64,000 bases of DNA from Halostagnicola larsenii XH-48 (GCF_000517625.1 NZ_CP007057.1:400582-464581), one strand, 5' to 3'. Positions 8,365 through 18,523 are shown, counted from the first letter of the stretch. Made by a program: numbers and translations. The notes: a model not told the origin generated them from the sequence alone.

Positions 8365-9696
8365 TCAGTCACGGACTTCGACGAGGTTCGTCTTGTACTC
8401 GTCAGCCGGGAGAGCATCGACATCGACGACCGTCGGGTCGACTCGGACCTTGAGCTGGCCGCGAACGACCTCGACGACTTCGTTAATGAGCTCCGACTCG
8501 GCGCGGGTGGTGTCCGGTTCGGCCGCGATCTCGATCGAGATCGGATCCTCGAAGTGGACCTTGTCCTCGTCGGGTACGACGATTCGAACGCGCGGTGGAA
8601 CACCCTCGACTTCGGAGATGACGTCGCGGATCGCCGTTGGGAAGACGTTCATTCCCTTGTAGATGAGCATATCGTCGGTCCGACCGATACACTGAATCTT
8701 CGGGGCAGTCCGACCACAATCACAGTTGGTTCCGGTTACGCGAGCGTAATCGCCCGAGCGGAACCGGACCAGTGGTGTCGCTTCGCGGCGGAGATGGGTA
8801 TACACGAGTTCTCCCTCCGCACCGGTTTCGAAGGGTTTGGTTTCCCCGCTATCCGGATCGACCAATTCGACGTGTGCGTGCCCTTGCGCGTGGAAGTGCA
8901 TCCCCGATTCTTCCTCACATTCGGCCCACATACAGCCGATGACGTCACCAAGCCCCATCGCCTCGCGTACCAGGTTCGCGTCCCACGCATCGTAGAACTC
9001 GGCTCGAATCTCCGGATTAGAAATCCCGGGGCCACCCCCGCCGATGACCTTCGTCATCGGCAGGTCAGCCGGCGAGACACCACAGACCTCCTCCGCCTGT
9101 TCGGTCAAGTACTGAACATGAGAGGTGGTCGTCCAGAGGACGTCCGGATGAACGTCGCTCGCGACTGAAAGCAATCGGTCGGTACTCTCGCCTCCTGCAG
9201 GGACGACGTTCGCACCCATCTTCGTCAGTGACTCGAAGTACGGTGTGCCGCCGGTGATCATCGTTTGCCCGGCCCCGAACAGCACCGTATCCGCAGAGCG
9301 GACCCCGGTGGTGTAAAACGCGCGTTGCTGTACGGTGTTCCAGTCGCGCCGATCTTTCGACGTGAGCCCGAAATATGTGGGCTTTCCAGTTGTACCGGAC
9401 GATGAGATGACGCGATTGAGTGCCGAAGTCGGCGCGGTTTGGTGGTCACCGAGTGGTTGTGACGGCGTCTGGGACGCTTGACAGTCACGTTCGTCCTGCT
9501 TGGTCATAAACGGGAGTTCAGCGAACTCCTCTAGCGTATCGATTGCTGTGGGATCGACACCCCACTCTTCGAACAGACGCCGATAATAGTTTGATTGTTC
9601 GGTGAGATACTCGAGTTGATCAGGGAGAAGACGCTCGTGTTTGGCGAGAATCTCTTCCCACGGTTGGACCTCTATCTGGTCGTAGACATCAACCAT
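8365..9696 (-). CDS. Phenylacetate-CoA ligase (PaaK) family protein
   Basis: 443 residues of the adenylate-forming superfamily, PaaK branch (shorter than standard acyl-CoA synthetases). The AMP/phosphate loop is SSSGTTGKPTYFGLT near residue 97. GEGGPGISNPEIR-type adenine-side residues appear as VIGGGGPGISNPEIR, and the C-terminal swinging domain starts at GRTDDMLIYKGMNVFPTAIRDVI. A Cys pair (NCDCGRTAP) typical of the PaaK group is present. PaaK-type enzymes activate phenylacetate, benzoate-like or coenzyme F390 substrates. The catabolic context favours an aromatic acid. The start ATG at 9696 lies just before an intergenic region with no recognised genes. Confidence 0.85.
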   Translation of the reverse strand: MVDVYDQIEVQPWEEILAKHERLLPDQLEYLTEQSNYYRRLFEEWGVDPTAIDTLEEFAELPFMTKQDERDCQASQTPSQPLGDHQTAPTSALNRVISSSGTTGKPTYFGLTSKDRRDWNTVQQRAFYTTGVRSADTVLFGAGQTMITGGTPYFESLTKMGANVVPAGGESTDRLLSVASDVHPDVLWTTTSHVQYLTEQAEEVCGVSPADLPMTKVIGGGGPGISNPEIRAEFYDAWDANLVREAMGLGDVIGCMWAECEEESGMHFHAQGHAHVELVDPDSGETKPFETGAEGELVYTHLRREATPLVRFRSGDYARVTGTNCDCGRTAPKIQCIGRTDDMLIYKGMNVFPTAIRDVISEVEGVPPRVRIVVPDEDKVHFEDPISIEIAAEPDTTRAESELINEVVEVVRGQLKVRVDPTVVDVDALPADEYKTNLVEVRD

Positions 9697-11125
9697 GGTG
9701 ATGTAACTAATCGCCTATCTAATTCAGTCTATCGGTTCAGGCTCTCTTTGGCTAGACGATTACGGACCAAGAAACCGCTCGGCTCGACAAATATCGAAGT
9801 ATCCGTCACCGATAGTAAGAGTATAACGGTAACACTCCACCGCTGGTTGTCCTCGCGAAGAGCGCAGATACAGTTTACTCCCGTTCTACGGCACAGTCAA
9901 TTCTCGAATGCGACGATTGTTACTGTACTCGAGCACGGAAACGAGCGTACTATTGAGAACCGTCGATTAACGGACGGGAAGTTCCTCGTACAGCCGCAAT
10001 CACTCGGTATGACCCCATCCTCTGTACCACAATGGGGCGTCCCAATCGAATATGTTGAGGAAAGTGAACTGGAAAGCAAAAGGGGATGGCACAAAAGGGT
10101 GCGACTACATTTGACGATACCAAATAGTCGGAAACCACATCAAGAAAAAATCAGACCGGATGAGCAGCGAAGAACCCGATATGGACAGTAGATATCGGAA
10201 GGGTGTCAGAAAAGAACGGTATCGAAAACAGAATCTAGCGAGGCGAACAACGAATCGGTTCCTCTTCGCAGGTACGGCTTCGAAACCGGACGGTCATCTC
10301 GAGGAGCGAACAATACCGGACCCTCCAAACGCGAGACGATCGGAGGCGTACAAGAAACGGTCTCGATGGTTGTTGCCCGAAAATCTACGGAAACGATGTC
10401 GGTCGGCGTGTTTGCCGACCCAAACGACCATGATGAATACTGTTGTACCCGGACTCGATTTGCTGATCTCAAAAAGAATAGCCGCTAACAGCACTACCGA
10501 ATACATCCATATGAGTGTAAAATTGGGGGAGGATATCAACGAGAAATCGAGACGAAATACATCGACGAATTTCAGGAGTTAGTAATACCATGGTTGTTTT
10601 TCATCCATCAAGCGCTTCTAAACGGCATTGGTACAATATCACACACCAAAGGATCGGATTCGTTCGCCATACAAGTGAGAGAAATATCGAGGAGGAAATA
10701 CACACTCGAACGACTAGATTACGAGGGTACAGTAGCAGAACATCTATTGAGACGGGATCGAGGGTATGTTTGACACACTCAAAGAATTTTCAAACGGCTC
10801 TATCCATCCCGATTGATCCTCGAGTGGTCCGAAACGTCTTCGGGAGCTATCTTCGTATTGATTCCAGATGGAATGTGCTCAACAGCAGGTAGTTTTAGGA
10901 ATTAGAAGTGGCTTGCTCGTACGGAAACACGCATATATTTCGGGCTATCGATCCAGTGGAGAAACAATGTACGACTCCAGCGCGTTCGATAACAGCCCAT
11001 CATCGAATTTTGCGGTGGCTCACCATCGCATGATCAGCAAAGTATATATATGATTATGAACAATGTTTCGGCGTGCCATTCACACACAAACGACAGGGTG
11101 CCTGAGACAGAGTAACTGAATTAGA
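9697..11125. other. Intergenic region without recognised genes
   Basis: About 1.4 kb. Both strands contain short ORFs, but they are basic or mixed in composition, unlike the acidic genes around them, and none resembles a known family. A reverse-strand stretch at about 10294-10539 encodes a hydrophobic segment followed by SPGTTVF, faintly reminiscent of a TctB-type small transporter subunit, so a decayed gene is possible. Near the right end a strong TATA element (AGTATATATATGA, about 11039-11052) precedes the ABC substrate-binding gene. Confidence 0.5.
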
Positions 11126-12892
11126 ATGAGTAACAAAGAGACGAACCAAGGGAGGAGTATGGATCGGCGAACGTACATGGGAGCACTTTCAGCGGCAGCT
11201 GGCGGTGCCATCGCGGGATGTCTGGGCGGCGGTGCCCAAGAACACAAGCCTGGTGAACCAGTTCCAACCGTCTACTTAGAATCGATGACTGGTGTCACCT
11301 CGGAATCTGCGATCGAACAGGCGCACCTTCACATCCGGGATGTCCTCGACGAAGAGTTGGGCGTGCCAGCCGAGGTCTCGACAAAGGAGATAAACACGAT
11401 GTGGGATGAGCTGTACAACGACGATCGTTCTCGCCATCTCCATCTCGACGTAAATCCGGATATGCCACAACTTCTGGAGCCACAGAACGTTCTCCGATCA
11501 TTTCAGGCCCAACGCGCAGGGGCAAACGGACTCGGGAACGTAAACCAGTATGCAAGTTGTGAATTCACTAACCTCGTGAACGAACAGGTTAGCATCTCCG
11601 ATCCAGAAGAGCGTGAATCGGTCGTCCACGACGCGGTCAGCGTCTGGTCAGAAGACGTCGCCTCGATCAATTTGTTCTCCATGTACGTCCGGTCGGTATA
11701 CCGTCCGGATCAGGTGGATATCGCGGACGACACCGGCGAACAGGGGGTCGCCGATCGAAATACAGATCTATTTATCCGGGACATGACCCCTGCCGACGGC
11801 GACACGATTCATACGAATATTACCGGTACGGCGATGCAATCGTCCACCTATATGGTGAACACGCCGTCGACAATTTGGGGCACCGTTATTCATTCCCCGC
11901 TGGTGTACTTCGATAAGAATCGCGAACTCCAGCCATATCTCGCAACGGATTGGGAAATCAACGACGACGCGACCCAATTTACGTTCAATCTGCGCGAGGA
12001 CGCTACGTTCCACAACGGGAACTCCATCACTGCCGAGGACGTGAAGTGGACGTTCGAATTCATTAACGAAAATACAGCCCACTTCCAGGAAGCGAGCGAA
12101 GTTCCGTACGATTCGATCGAGGCCGTCGATGAGCACACCGTCGAGTTCGGTTTCGAGGATCCATACGCCCCCTTCCTCCGGGGAACGGCAGCGACGTGGG
12201 GTATCGTACCAAAAGACGTCTGGCTGGACGGCGGTGCGGAAGAAAACCCCGCCAACGTCGAGTTGGACCCCATCGTCGGGTCCGGCGCGTATCAAGTGAC
12301 CAACTGGAGACGAAACGAACTCCTGCAGTTAGAGCCGTACGACGATCACTGGGTCGACGCCGAAGGAGACATCGTCATGCGAACGTTCGAGGATCAAACG
12401 AGCGCCGTCCGGTCGTTCGAACAGGGCGATATCGGCGTCATATTTAGCCTCGGTGGCGATCTGGCAGCCAATCTCGAGGGCGAAGACTACGCCGAGCTCG
12501 TCGGTGTTCCGGGCTTCGGAGACTGGTGGCTCCAGCCACAACACAGTTTCCCGGTTACGCAGTTCCGCGAGTTCCGGCTCGCGCTTTCGGAAGCGCTCGA
12601 CCGGGAGTACCTTGCTGAACTGTTGACGCGAGACGATGGTGAGATTCACCTCTATTCGGCACCGTGGGGCGAACAGCATCCGTTTTATCCCGAAGATGCG
12701 GAAGGATTGACCCAGATTGCACAATCTCCAAGCGGAGACACCGAGAGAGCGCGCGAAATCCTCGAGGAAGCAGGATGGACATGGAACGACAATGATCGGT
12801 TAGTGTACCCGGAGGAGATCGATACGGACCCGCGATGGCCAGCAGGCGACGCTCCGACCGATCACCCCGACGAGTTTCCCTGTGTCGAATAA
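11126..12892 (+). CDS. Dpp/Opp-type ABC substrate-binding lipoprotein, apparently circularly permuted
   Basis: 588 residues. The N-terminus is a Tat lipoprotein signal: DRRTYMGAL, then a lipobox with C32 (AIAGC). In a normal family-5 binding protein the segment LATDWEINDDATQFTFNLR...TAEDVKWTF lies near the N-terminus. Here it starts at about residue 272. Residues about 46-200 instead look like the normal C-terminal part: a helix set before LGVPAEVSTKEINTMWDEL, a NVNQYASCEFTNLV segment, DPEERESVVHDAV and EDVASINLFSMYVRS. The canonical core then ends at EILEEAGWTWNDNDRLVYPEE with no C-terminal lobe after it. The parts are all present but in rotated order. It heads an operon with permease and ATPase genes. 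The ligand is probably a peptide-like or other organic solute. Confidence 0.85.
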   Translation: MSNKETNQGRSMDRRTYMGALSAAAGGAIAGCLGGGAQEHKPGEPVPTVYLESMTGVTSESAIEQAHLHIRDVLDEELGVPAEVSTKEINTMWDELYNDDRSRHLHLDVNPDMPQLLEPQNVLRSFQAQRAGANGLGNVNQYASCEFTNLVNEQVSISDPEERESVVHDAVSVWSEDVASINLFSMYVRSVYRPDQVDIADDTGEQGVADRNTDLFIRDMTPADGDTIHTNITGTAMQSSTYMVNTPSTIWGTVIHSPLVYFDKNRELQPYLATDWEINDDATQFTFNLREDATFHNGNSITAEDVKWTFEFINENTAHFQEASEVPYDSIEAVDEHTVEFGFEDPYAPFLRGTAATWGIVPKDVWLDGGAEENPANVELDPIVGSGAYQVTNWRRNELLQLEPYDDHWVDAEGDIVMRTFEDQTSAVRSFEQGDIGVIFSLGGDLAANLEGEDYAELVGVPGFGDWWLQPQHSFPVTQFREFRLALSEALDREYLAELLTRDDGEIHLYSAPWGEQHPFYPEDAEGLTQIAQSPSGDTERAREILEEAGWTWNDNDRLVYPEEIDTDPRWPAGDAPTDHPDEFPCVE

Positions 12893-13095
12893 CTTAGTTG
12901 ATAATATCTCGCCAGTCTACCAATAGGTGTATGAAATATCTTCGATGAGAAGACGTACAGTGGTCGTCGAAATCAGAATAACTGATCAGATAGCGATATA
13001 GCATAGTCGCAATACGGAGATCGATAGGCGAGAATCGAGTCTGAAGGAAACTTTTATGTTGTTACCCTGTGTGACTTCATACCAATTGGCTCAAT

Positions 13096-14016
13096 ATGAG
13101 TGAAACAACTGACGTGAAAAGTCGACTGAATTCCCTGCTGGAAAACGATTTCATCGATAGCTTCAGGAGGGGGATAAAACAGTATATGACGGATAGAATA
13201 ACGATAATTTGCCTCGCATTCCTAACGATTTTGGTGTTCATCAGTGTGTTTGATCAGTTCATAATGCCGTATGAGCACGATGCCCTCCACCGGACCGCAG
13301 ACGGGGAAATTGCCAGGCTAGAGTCGCCGTCATCGGACCATCTCCTTGGAACGACCTCATCTGGGGAAGACGTATTCTCGCAGTTGATTTACGGGGCAAG
13401 CTCAACCCTTCTTACAGGAGTTGTCGGAGGGTTAGTTATCGTTAGTATCGGCCTCACGATCGGGATGGTGTCGGGCTACTATGGCGGTCGAGTCGACAGT
13501 TTCCTCATGCGAGCGACTGATTTCGCGTACGGCATTCCGATTATTCCGACAGCCATCGTGCTCGTTGCCTATTTCGGGATGGGATTCTGGAGCTCGGTGC
13601 TCATAATTGGACTGTTACTGTGGCGAGGAAATGCGCGGGTCTTTCGATCACAGGTATTACAGATCAAAGAGCGCGAACACATCAAAGCTGCAAAAATGCT
13701 CGGCGCGAGCGATTGGTACGTTATCACGCGCCACATACTGCCGAATATGATGGGAATGGTCGTGCTGTTTTTCGCCCTCGGAACGGGGATTACGATCCTT
13801 CTCAGCGCCGGTCTTGCCTTCCTGGGCTTCATGGATCCGTTCGTTCCATCGTGGGGCGTGATGCTTCGGGGGGCATACTCCTCGGGGAGCATGACCGAGG
13901 CGTGGTGGTGGGCGCTTCCGCCAGGGTTTATGATTTCCTCGACGGTGCTCTCGATTTTCCTGCTCGGACGGAGTTACGAGCGAGTCAACGAAGAACAAGT
14001 CAATCAGGTTGCCTAA
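13096..14016 (+). CDS. ABC transporter permease, DppC-like
   Basis: 306 residues with an N-terminal membrane helix (TIICLAFLTILVFISVF), an extracytoplasmic segment with the typical HLLGTTSSGEDVFSQLIYGA motif of DppC/OppC, and four to five further helices. The EAA loop (EREHIKAAKMLGASDWYVITRHILPN) contacts the ATPase. It lies between the binding-protein gene and the first ATPase gene, with its own TATA-like element near 13050. It forms the heterodimeric membrane channel together with the permease at 16127. Confidence 0.9.
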   Translation: MSETTDVKSRLNSLLENDFIDSFRRGIKQYMTDRITIICLAFLTILVFISVFDQFIMPYEHDALHRTADGEIARLESPSSDHLLGTTSSGEDVFSQLIYGASSTLLTGVVGGLVIVSIGLTIGMVSGYYGGRVDSFLMRATDFAYGIPIIPTAIVLVAYFGMGFWSSVLIIGLLLWRGNARVFRSQVLQIKEREHIKAAKMLGASDWYVITRHILPNMMGMVVLFFALGTGITILLSAGLAFLGFMDPFVPSWGVMLRGAYSSGSMTEAWWWALPPGFMISSTVLSIFLLGRSYERVNEEQVNQVA

Positions 14017-14020
14017 GACA

Positions 14021-15079
14021 ATGACAGAGCCACTACTCGAAGTCGAAAACGTCGACATCACGTACCGGATGGATAGCGAAGACGTCCACGCCGTAACGGA
14101 CGCGTCGTTCACTATCGACTCGAACGAATACTTCGGCCTCGTCGGTGAAAGCGGCTGTGGAAAGAGTACCCTCGCAAAGTCCTTGATCCGCGGACTCGAC
14201 TCGAACGGTGAGGTTACCTCCGGAACGATTCGATACAAAGGAGAGGAAATTCAGGATTTTTCTGAGAAAGAGTACAACGAAAAAATCCGCTGGAAAGAGA
14301 TCGCGGTGATTCCACAGGCCGCGATGAATAGTCTCAATCCGCTCACAAAACTGAGTGAGCAGGCCGTCGAAATCGCAGGGGTGCACACCGATTGGTCGGA
14401 AAAAAAGGCGATATCACGTCTCGAGGAACTGTTCGATATCGTCGGCCTCCCGGAGTCGAGAGTAACCGACTATCCCCACCAGTTCTCGGGCGGAATGAAA
14501 CAGCGCGCGATCATCGCGATGTCATTGCTGTTGAATCCGACGCTGATCATCGCAGACGAACCGACGACGGCGCTGGACGTTATCATGCAAGACCAGTTCC
14601 TCAAACATATCGACAACCTGCGAGAGAAACGAGACCTCGCGTTGCTGCTCATCACCCACGACATCGCCGTCGTCTTCGAGACCTGTGATTCGCTCGCAGT
14701 GATGCACGGCGGACAGATCGCAGAGAGAGGGACGACGAAGGAAATCTTCTCCGCACCGAGACACCCGTACACGATACTCCTCCAGAAATCGTTCCCCGAC
14801 GCTCGATACCCGGACCGCGAACTCGAGGTTATCGAGGGCAGTCCTCCCGCGTTGCGCGAGGAAGTAGACTACTGTACGTTCGCAAGTAGGTGTCCGTGGG
14901 CCGAACAGCAGTGTCGAGAATCAATGCCGTTAGCTGACTCGTTGAACGGCACTGATAGTCACGCAGTCGCGTGTTTTCGAAGCGACGAAATGGAGTCGTT
15001 GGCGAGCGATCATATGAACACGAACGAGACACGGCACGCAAACGCTATCGAAAGTGAGGGATACGAAGATGACGACTGA
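14021..15079 (+). CDS. ABC transporter ATP-binding protein, DppD-like
   Basis: 352 residues with Walker A GESGCGKSTL, Q-loop VIPQAAMNSLNP, signature FSGGMKQRA, Walker B LIIADEPTTALD and the H-loop ITHD. The C-terminal oligopeptide-type zinc/iron region is CTFASRCPWAEQQC. The ATG at 14021 lies 4 nt after the permease stop. An in-frame TTG at 14009 inside the permease gene is less likely. It powers import together with the ATPase encoded next, whose start lies inside this gene's 3' end. Confidence 0.9.
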   Translation: MTEPLLEVENVDITYRMDSEDVHAVTDASFTIDSNEYFGLVGESGCGKSTLAKSLIRGLDSNGEVTSGTIRYKGEEIQDFSEKEYNEKIRWKEIAVIPQAAMNSLNPLTKLSEQAVEIAGVHTDWSEKKAISRLEELFDIVGLPESRVTDYPHQFSGGMKQRAIIAMSLLLNPTLIIADEPTTALDVIMQDQFLKHIDNLREKRDLALLLITHDIAVVFETCDSLAVMHGGQIAERGTTKEIFSAPRHPYTILLQKSFPDARYPDRELEVIEGSPPALREEVDYCTFASRCPWAEQQCRESMPLADSLNGTDSHAVACFRSDEMESLASDHMNTNETRHANAIESEGYEDDD

Positions 15080-16130
15080 CGATACCGAACCGATACTCGA
15101 ACTCCGAGACGTAGAAAAGCACTTCGATCAATCGACGAACATCGCGGAAACTGTTCGCCAAACCCTCTTCGGGGAATCACAGGAGCCAGTACGCGCTGTC
15201 GATGGCGTTGACCTCGAGTTATCCGAGAATCAGGTCCACGGCATCATTGGAGAGAGCGGCTGCGGAAAGTCGACGCTCCTGTTGACGCTCATGGGAGAGC
15301 ACGATCCGACATCCGGAGAGATTCTGTTCAAAGGACAGCCGATTGCGGAGTTCACGAAAGCGGACTGGAAACAACTGCGACGGAAAATTCAGGTGATCTT
15401 CCAGGATCCCTTCAACACGATGAACCCGCATTTCACCGTTCGAGAAACGCTCAAGGAACCCTTCAAGATACACGACATCGAGACGGACGAAGGGGAACTC
15501 CTGGATATGCTCGAGACGGTTCGACTGACACCGCCAGAGGAGTACATTGACCGTCGTGAATCACAGCTTTCAGGGGGCGAGAAACAGCGTGTTTCGATCG
15601 CTCGAGCGTTGATCCTCGAGCCCGAAGTCGTGCTCGCAGACGAGCCGGTATCGATGCTCGATGTATCGACCCAGGCGTCGATTCTGAAACTCCTGAGCGA
15701 ACTCACCGAAGAGTATGACGTTTCGATGTTCTACGTTTCTCACGATCTGTCCACGGTGTCGTACGTGTGTGATCGAGTAAACGTCATGTATCTCGGTCGA
15801 ATCATCGAAAGTGCACCAACACGGAAGATTCTCACTGATCCAAAACACCCGTATACGCAAGCGTTAATCAATGCCATTCCGATCCCAGATCCGTTCCACA
15901 AGCGGACGTGGACTGAGCTTGATGGGACACCAGGAGATGCCCAAAACCTACCCACAGGATGCCGATTTAAGGATCGCTGTCCGGAGCGAATGGATGTTTG
16001 CGACCAACAACCCGCGTTCAAGCGACACGGCGAAGGCAACTCGCATCAAGTCGCCTGTCACCTCTATGATAAGCAGACCGTAGGGCATTCGCCTGCAGAA
16101 ATCACTGAGACGGGGGTGTCGGAGCAATGA
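15069..16130 (+). CDS. ABC transporter ATP-binding protein, DppF-like
   Basis: 353 residues with Walker A GESGCGKSTL, Q-loop VIFQDPFNTMNPHFTV, signature LSGGEKQRVS, Walker B VVLADEPVSMLD, H-loop YVSHD and the C-terminal region CRFKDRCPERMDVC. The ATG at 15069 overlaps the preceding gene by 11 nt, and an in-frame GTG lies 15 nt upstream. It pairs with the DppD-like ATPase. It overlaps the following permease gene by ATGA (16127-16130). Confidence 0.9.
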   Translation: MTTDDTEPILELRDVEKHFDQSTNIAETVRQTLFGESQEPVRAVDGVDLELSENQVHGIIGESGCGKSTLLLTLMGEHDPTSGEILFKGQPIAEFTKADWKQLRRKIQVIFQDPFNTMNPHFTVRETLKEPFKIHDIETDEGELLDMLETVRLTPPEEYIDRRESQLSGGEKQRVSIARALILEPEVVLADEPVSMLDVSTQASILKLLSELTEEYDVSMFYVSHDLSTVSYVCDRVNVMYLGRIIESAPTRKILTDPKHPYTQALINAIPIPDPFHKRTWTELDGTPGDAQNLPTGCRFKDRCPERMDVCDQQPAFKRHGEGNSHQVACHLYDKQTVGHSPAEITETGVSEQ

Positions 16131-17110
16131 GCAAACTCCACTATTACCTTCGTCGCATCGTAGTGACGATTTTCCTGATATTCGGAGTTGCGTCGTTCCT
16201 GTTCCTCGCGTTCCGGCTTATGCCGGGTGATTACGCGACGGTACTCGCCGGAGGTGGTGCATCAGCCGCGGAGTTAGAAGAGATTCGAGAGTCGTGGGGA
16301 CTGAACCAACCACTATACGTACAATACTACGAATATATGACTAATCTGGTGACAGGGGACTTCGGGACATCTCACGTCTCAAGTGAACCGGTGTGGAACT
16401 ACGTCAAGAACCCACTGATGAACTCGCTTATACTTGTAATGCCGGCGATCCTCGTTGCATTCGTGGTGGGATCGGTCTACGGAGGATTACTGGGGACGAG
16501 GTCGGGAACTGCACTCGAACGGTACGGTATCCTCCCCCCAACGGTCGCTGGAACGACTCCGAACTTCTTCGTCGGGATTTTGCTCCTTCTCGTGTTCTCG
16601 TCGACCCTCGGGTGGCTCCCCGTTAGTGGGATGGCTACAAGTGAAACGTATGCTGCGATCGAATCACATTACGAAATCTATCTCACAGGTGATTTTTGGA
16701 AGCACTACGTGCTCCCGTTCGCGACGATCGTTCTCACGTTCTTGTACTACCCGGCGCTGGTCATGCGAGGGAGCGTTATCGATGTGAAAGGACAGGAATA
16801 CACGTACTTCCAGCGCATTGCAGGCTTACCGAGCAAAACCCGTTTCAAACACCTGATGAAACACTCATCACTCCCCGTGATTACGCTCCTCCCGGCTCAA
16901 ACGGCGACCGCAATCAGTGGGCTTGTCCTCATTGAAACAGTCTTCAACTGGCCTGGCATTGGAACGCTCCTCTTCGAGTCAGTTCTCGCTCGAGATACGC
17001 CGACGATTCAGTTCCTCTTCATCCTTGTCGCAGTCTGGATAATCGTTGGGAATTTCCTCGTCGATATCTTCTATACAGTCATTGATCCACGGATTACGAT
17101 TGAGGACTAG
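16127..17110 (+). CDS. ABC transporter permease, DppB-like
   Basis: 327 residues with an N-terminal helix (IVVTIFLIFGVASFLFLAFRLMPGDYATVL) whose RLMPGD motif is typical of DppB/OppB. About six membrane segments follow, with the EAA-like QEYTYFQRIAGLPSKTRFKHLMKHS loop. The gene order SBP-DppC-DppD-DppF-DppB is a haloarchaeal variant of the bacterial order. The start overlaps the ATPase stop by ATGA. Confidence 0.9.
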   Translation: MSKLHYYLRRIVVTIFLIFGVASFLFLAFRLMPGDYATVLAGGGASAAELEEIRESWGLNQPLYVQYYEYMTNLVTGDFGTSHVSSEPVWNYVKNPLMNSLILVMPAILVAFVVGSVYGGLLGTRSGTALERYGILPPTVAGTTPNFFVGILLLLVFSSTLGWLPVSGMATSETYAAIESHYEIYLTGDFWKHYVLPFATIVLTFLYYPALVMRGSVIDVKGQEYTYFQRIAGLPSKTRFKHLMKHSSLPVITLLPAQTATAISGLVLIETVFNWPGIGTLLFESVLARDTPTIQFLFILVAVWIIVGNFLVDIFYTVIDPRITIED

Positions 17111-17286
17111 GGGCTTCGATAATTCGAGTTACTGTTAGAACTTCGTATTCAGGTCATCATATATCAGGAGCTATTCCAACGTAATACCCAAAAGCGAAAA
17201 GCAAGCGGTATTCTACAGATCGAATCCTGTTAGTGGCAGTGAGACCATAATCCCGACCTGTTCTGGACGAACTAACTGGGTGGGCC

Positions 17287-18249
17287 TCACAGATTTTGTA
17301 CTTCTATATCGGTACAAATCGTCTCGTGGGCGGATTTAAGTCGCTGTTTTTCGTCGGCTGAAAGATCCCATTCGATGATATCGGTAACGCCGTCCAACGT
17401 AAGTACCACGGGAACACTTAAGCACCCATCACTGAATCCATACTCGCCAGCCAGCGGTGTCGAAAGGCATGTCGGCGACGGGTCGTTTGCCATCATCTTG
17501 CGAATTATTCGAACGACACCGGCGCTCGTCACCCATCTCGAGGTTTCGGACACCCCTCGTTCCTTTGCGATCTCAAACGGTATCTCGCGTGCGTATCGGC
17601 GGACATCGGATCGTTGTTCGTCGGTAAGCGTCGTTGCCACTCCATCGATACGAAGTCTCGAAAAAATCGGTACGATTTCGCTTCCGTGTTCGCCCATCAC
17701 CGGACAGTAGACTGTCCCCGGGTGGACATCTTGTATCTCGCTAATGCGATGTGCCACTCGCGCGGTCTCCGATACTGAATACCCGAGAAAATACTTCCGA
17801 GACCAACCCACCTGTTTCCAGAGTCGATAGGTGATCCGATCGATCGGGTTCGAGAGAACGAGAACGGGAACGGGTCGATTTGATCGTAACGCGGGAGCGA
17901 CGGAATCGACGATCGAGCGGTTCGCTTCGAGTTCGGCATCTCGAGCATCAGCCGACGTCGCATCGGCTGGTTGTGGCGCTGCCGCAGTAAAGACGATAAG
18001 ATCGGGGTCAAGGTCGTCGAGTCCATCACTCCCGACCGCCTGAATAGCCCCGAACGAATCAGCTGTTTCCTGATCCACGGGCGATTGCGTGGAGTGGAAC
18101 GTAGAGTGTGCGATATCGAGTCCGTGAGCCCATGCCGACTTCCTATCCTTGTCGAGGAGTGTAAGGTCCATCGTTGGTTCGACTGTTGCCAGCGTATATG
18201 CGATTGTTACTCCAATCGTGCTCGCGCCGCCGATAATGACTGTGTGCAT
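17287..18249 (-). CDS. Malate/lactate dehydrogenase family protein
   Basis: 320 residues of the LDH/MDH superfamily, interconverting a 2-hydroxy acid and 2-oxo acid with NAD(P). The N-terminal Rossmann loop is GGASTIG, close to haloarchaeal MDHs. NPIDRIT follows beta-E, and the catalytic His lies in VMGEHGSEIVP. The C-terminal DGVTDIIEWDLSADEKQRLKSA matches the family tail. It is single-gene, convergent with the Dpp operon. Two palindromic motifs (18461-18479 and 18504-18523) lie upstream in the 5' region and might control it. Confidence 0.82.
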   Translation of the reverse strand: MHTVIIGGASTIGVTIAYTLATVEPTMDLTLLDKDRKSAWAHGLDIAHSTFHSTQSPVDQETADSFGAIQAVGSDGLDDLDPDLIVFTAAAPQPADATSADARDAELEANRSIVDSVAPALRSNRPVPVLVLSNPIDRITYRLWKQVGWSRKYFLGYSVSETARVAHRISEIQDVHPGTVYCPVMGEHGSEIVPIFSRLRIDGVATTLTDEQRSDVRRYAREIPFEIAKERGVSETSRWVTSAGVVRIIRKMMANDPSPTCLSTPLAGEYGFSDGCLSVPVVLTLDGVTDIIEWDLSADEKQRLKSAHETICTDIEVQNL

Positions 18250-18460
18250 CGTTTCATACGTTCATAGCGACCGTGATGATATATTTGTTATGTGAGCTGT
18301 CTCATAGAGACTGGTGATAGCAACTTCATAGTACTGGGACAGCTTCTCGAGATGGGTGATTTTCACACTATCACCCGTATATAACACCAATAGACGTGTT
18401 ATTTCCACAGATTCTTCCGACATATAGTCAATCATACCGAATATATTGTTTCTGACTTGT

Positions 18461-18479
18461 TATCCGATACTCTCGGATA
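18461..18479. promoter_or_regulatory. Palindrome TATCCGA-N5-TCGGATA (site 1)
   Basis: TATCCGA at 18461-18467, spacer TACTC and TCGGATA at 18473-18479 form a perfect 7-bp inverted repeat, extending to 8 bp with the flanking T and A. The same architecture recurs at 30799, 31018 and 45671. A dyad with 5-nt spacer is typical of a dimeric helix-turn-helix regulator site. Confidence 0.5.
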
Positions 18480-18503
18480 ACTCTGTGTCGGCCGACCATT
18501 TAA

Positions 18504-18523
18504 TTACAATAGTACTTTTGTAA
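18504..18523. promoter_or_regulatory. Recurrent dyad TTACA-N3-GTAC-N4-GTAA (site 1)
   Basis: TTACAATAGTACTTTTGTAA is an imperfect dyad with TTACAA and TTGTAA ends around a GTAC centre. It lies 43 nt after the start of the TATCCGA palindrome. Related 20-mers occur at 30889 and 45768, again downstream of that palindrome. Function unknown. Confidence 0.4.

Noticed and set aside
10294..10539. Reverse ORF with hydrophobic segments resembling a TctB-type transporter subunit
   Set aside because: The resemblance is limited to a few residues, no TctA or TctC sequence lies beside it and I could not extend it in neighbouring frames.
10160..10582. A 140-residue forward ORF in the 9.7-11.1 kb region
   Set aside because: It is Arg/Lys-rich, with no acidic bias, no domain and no promoter that fits; probably chance.
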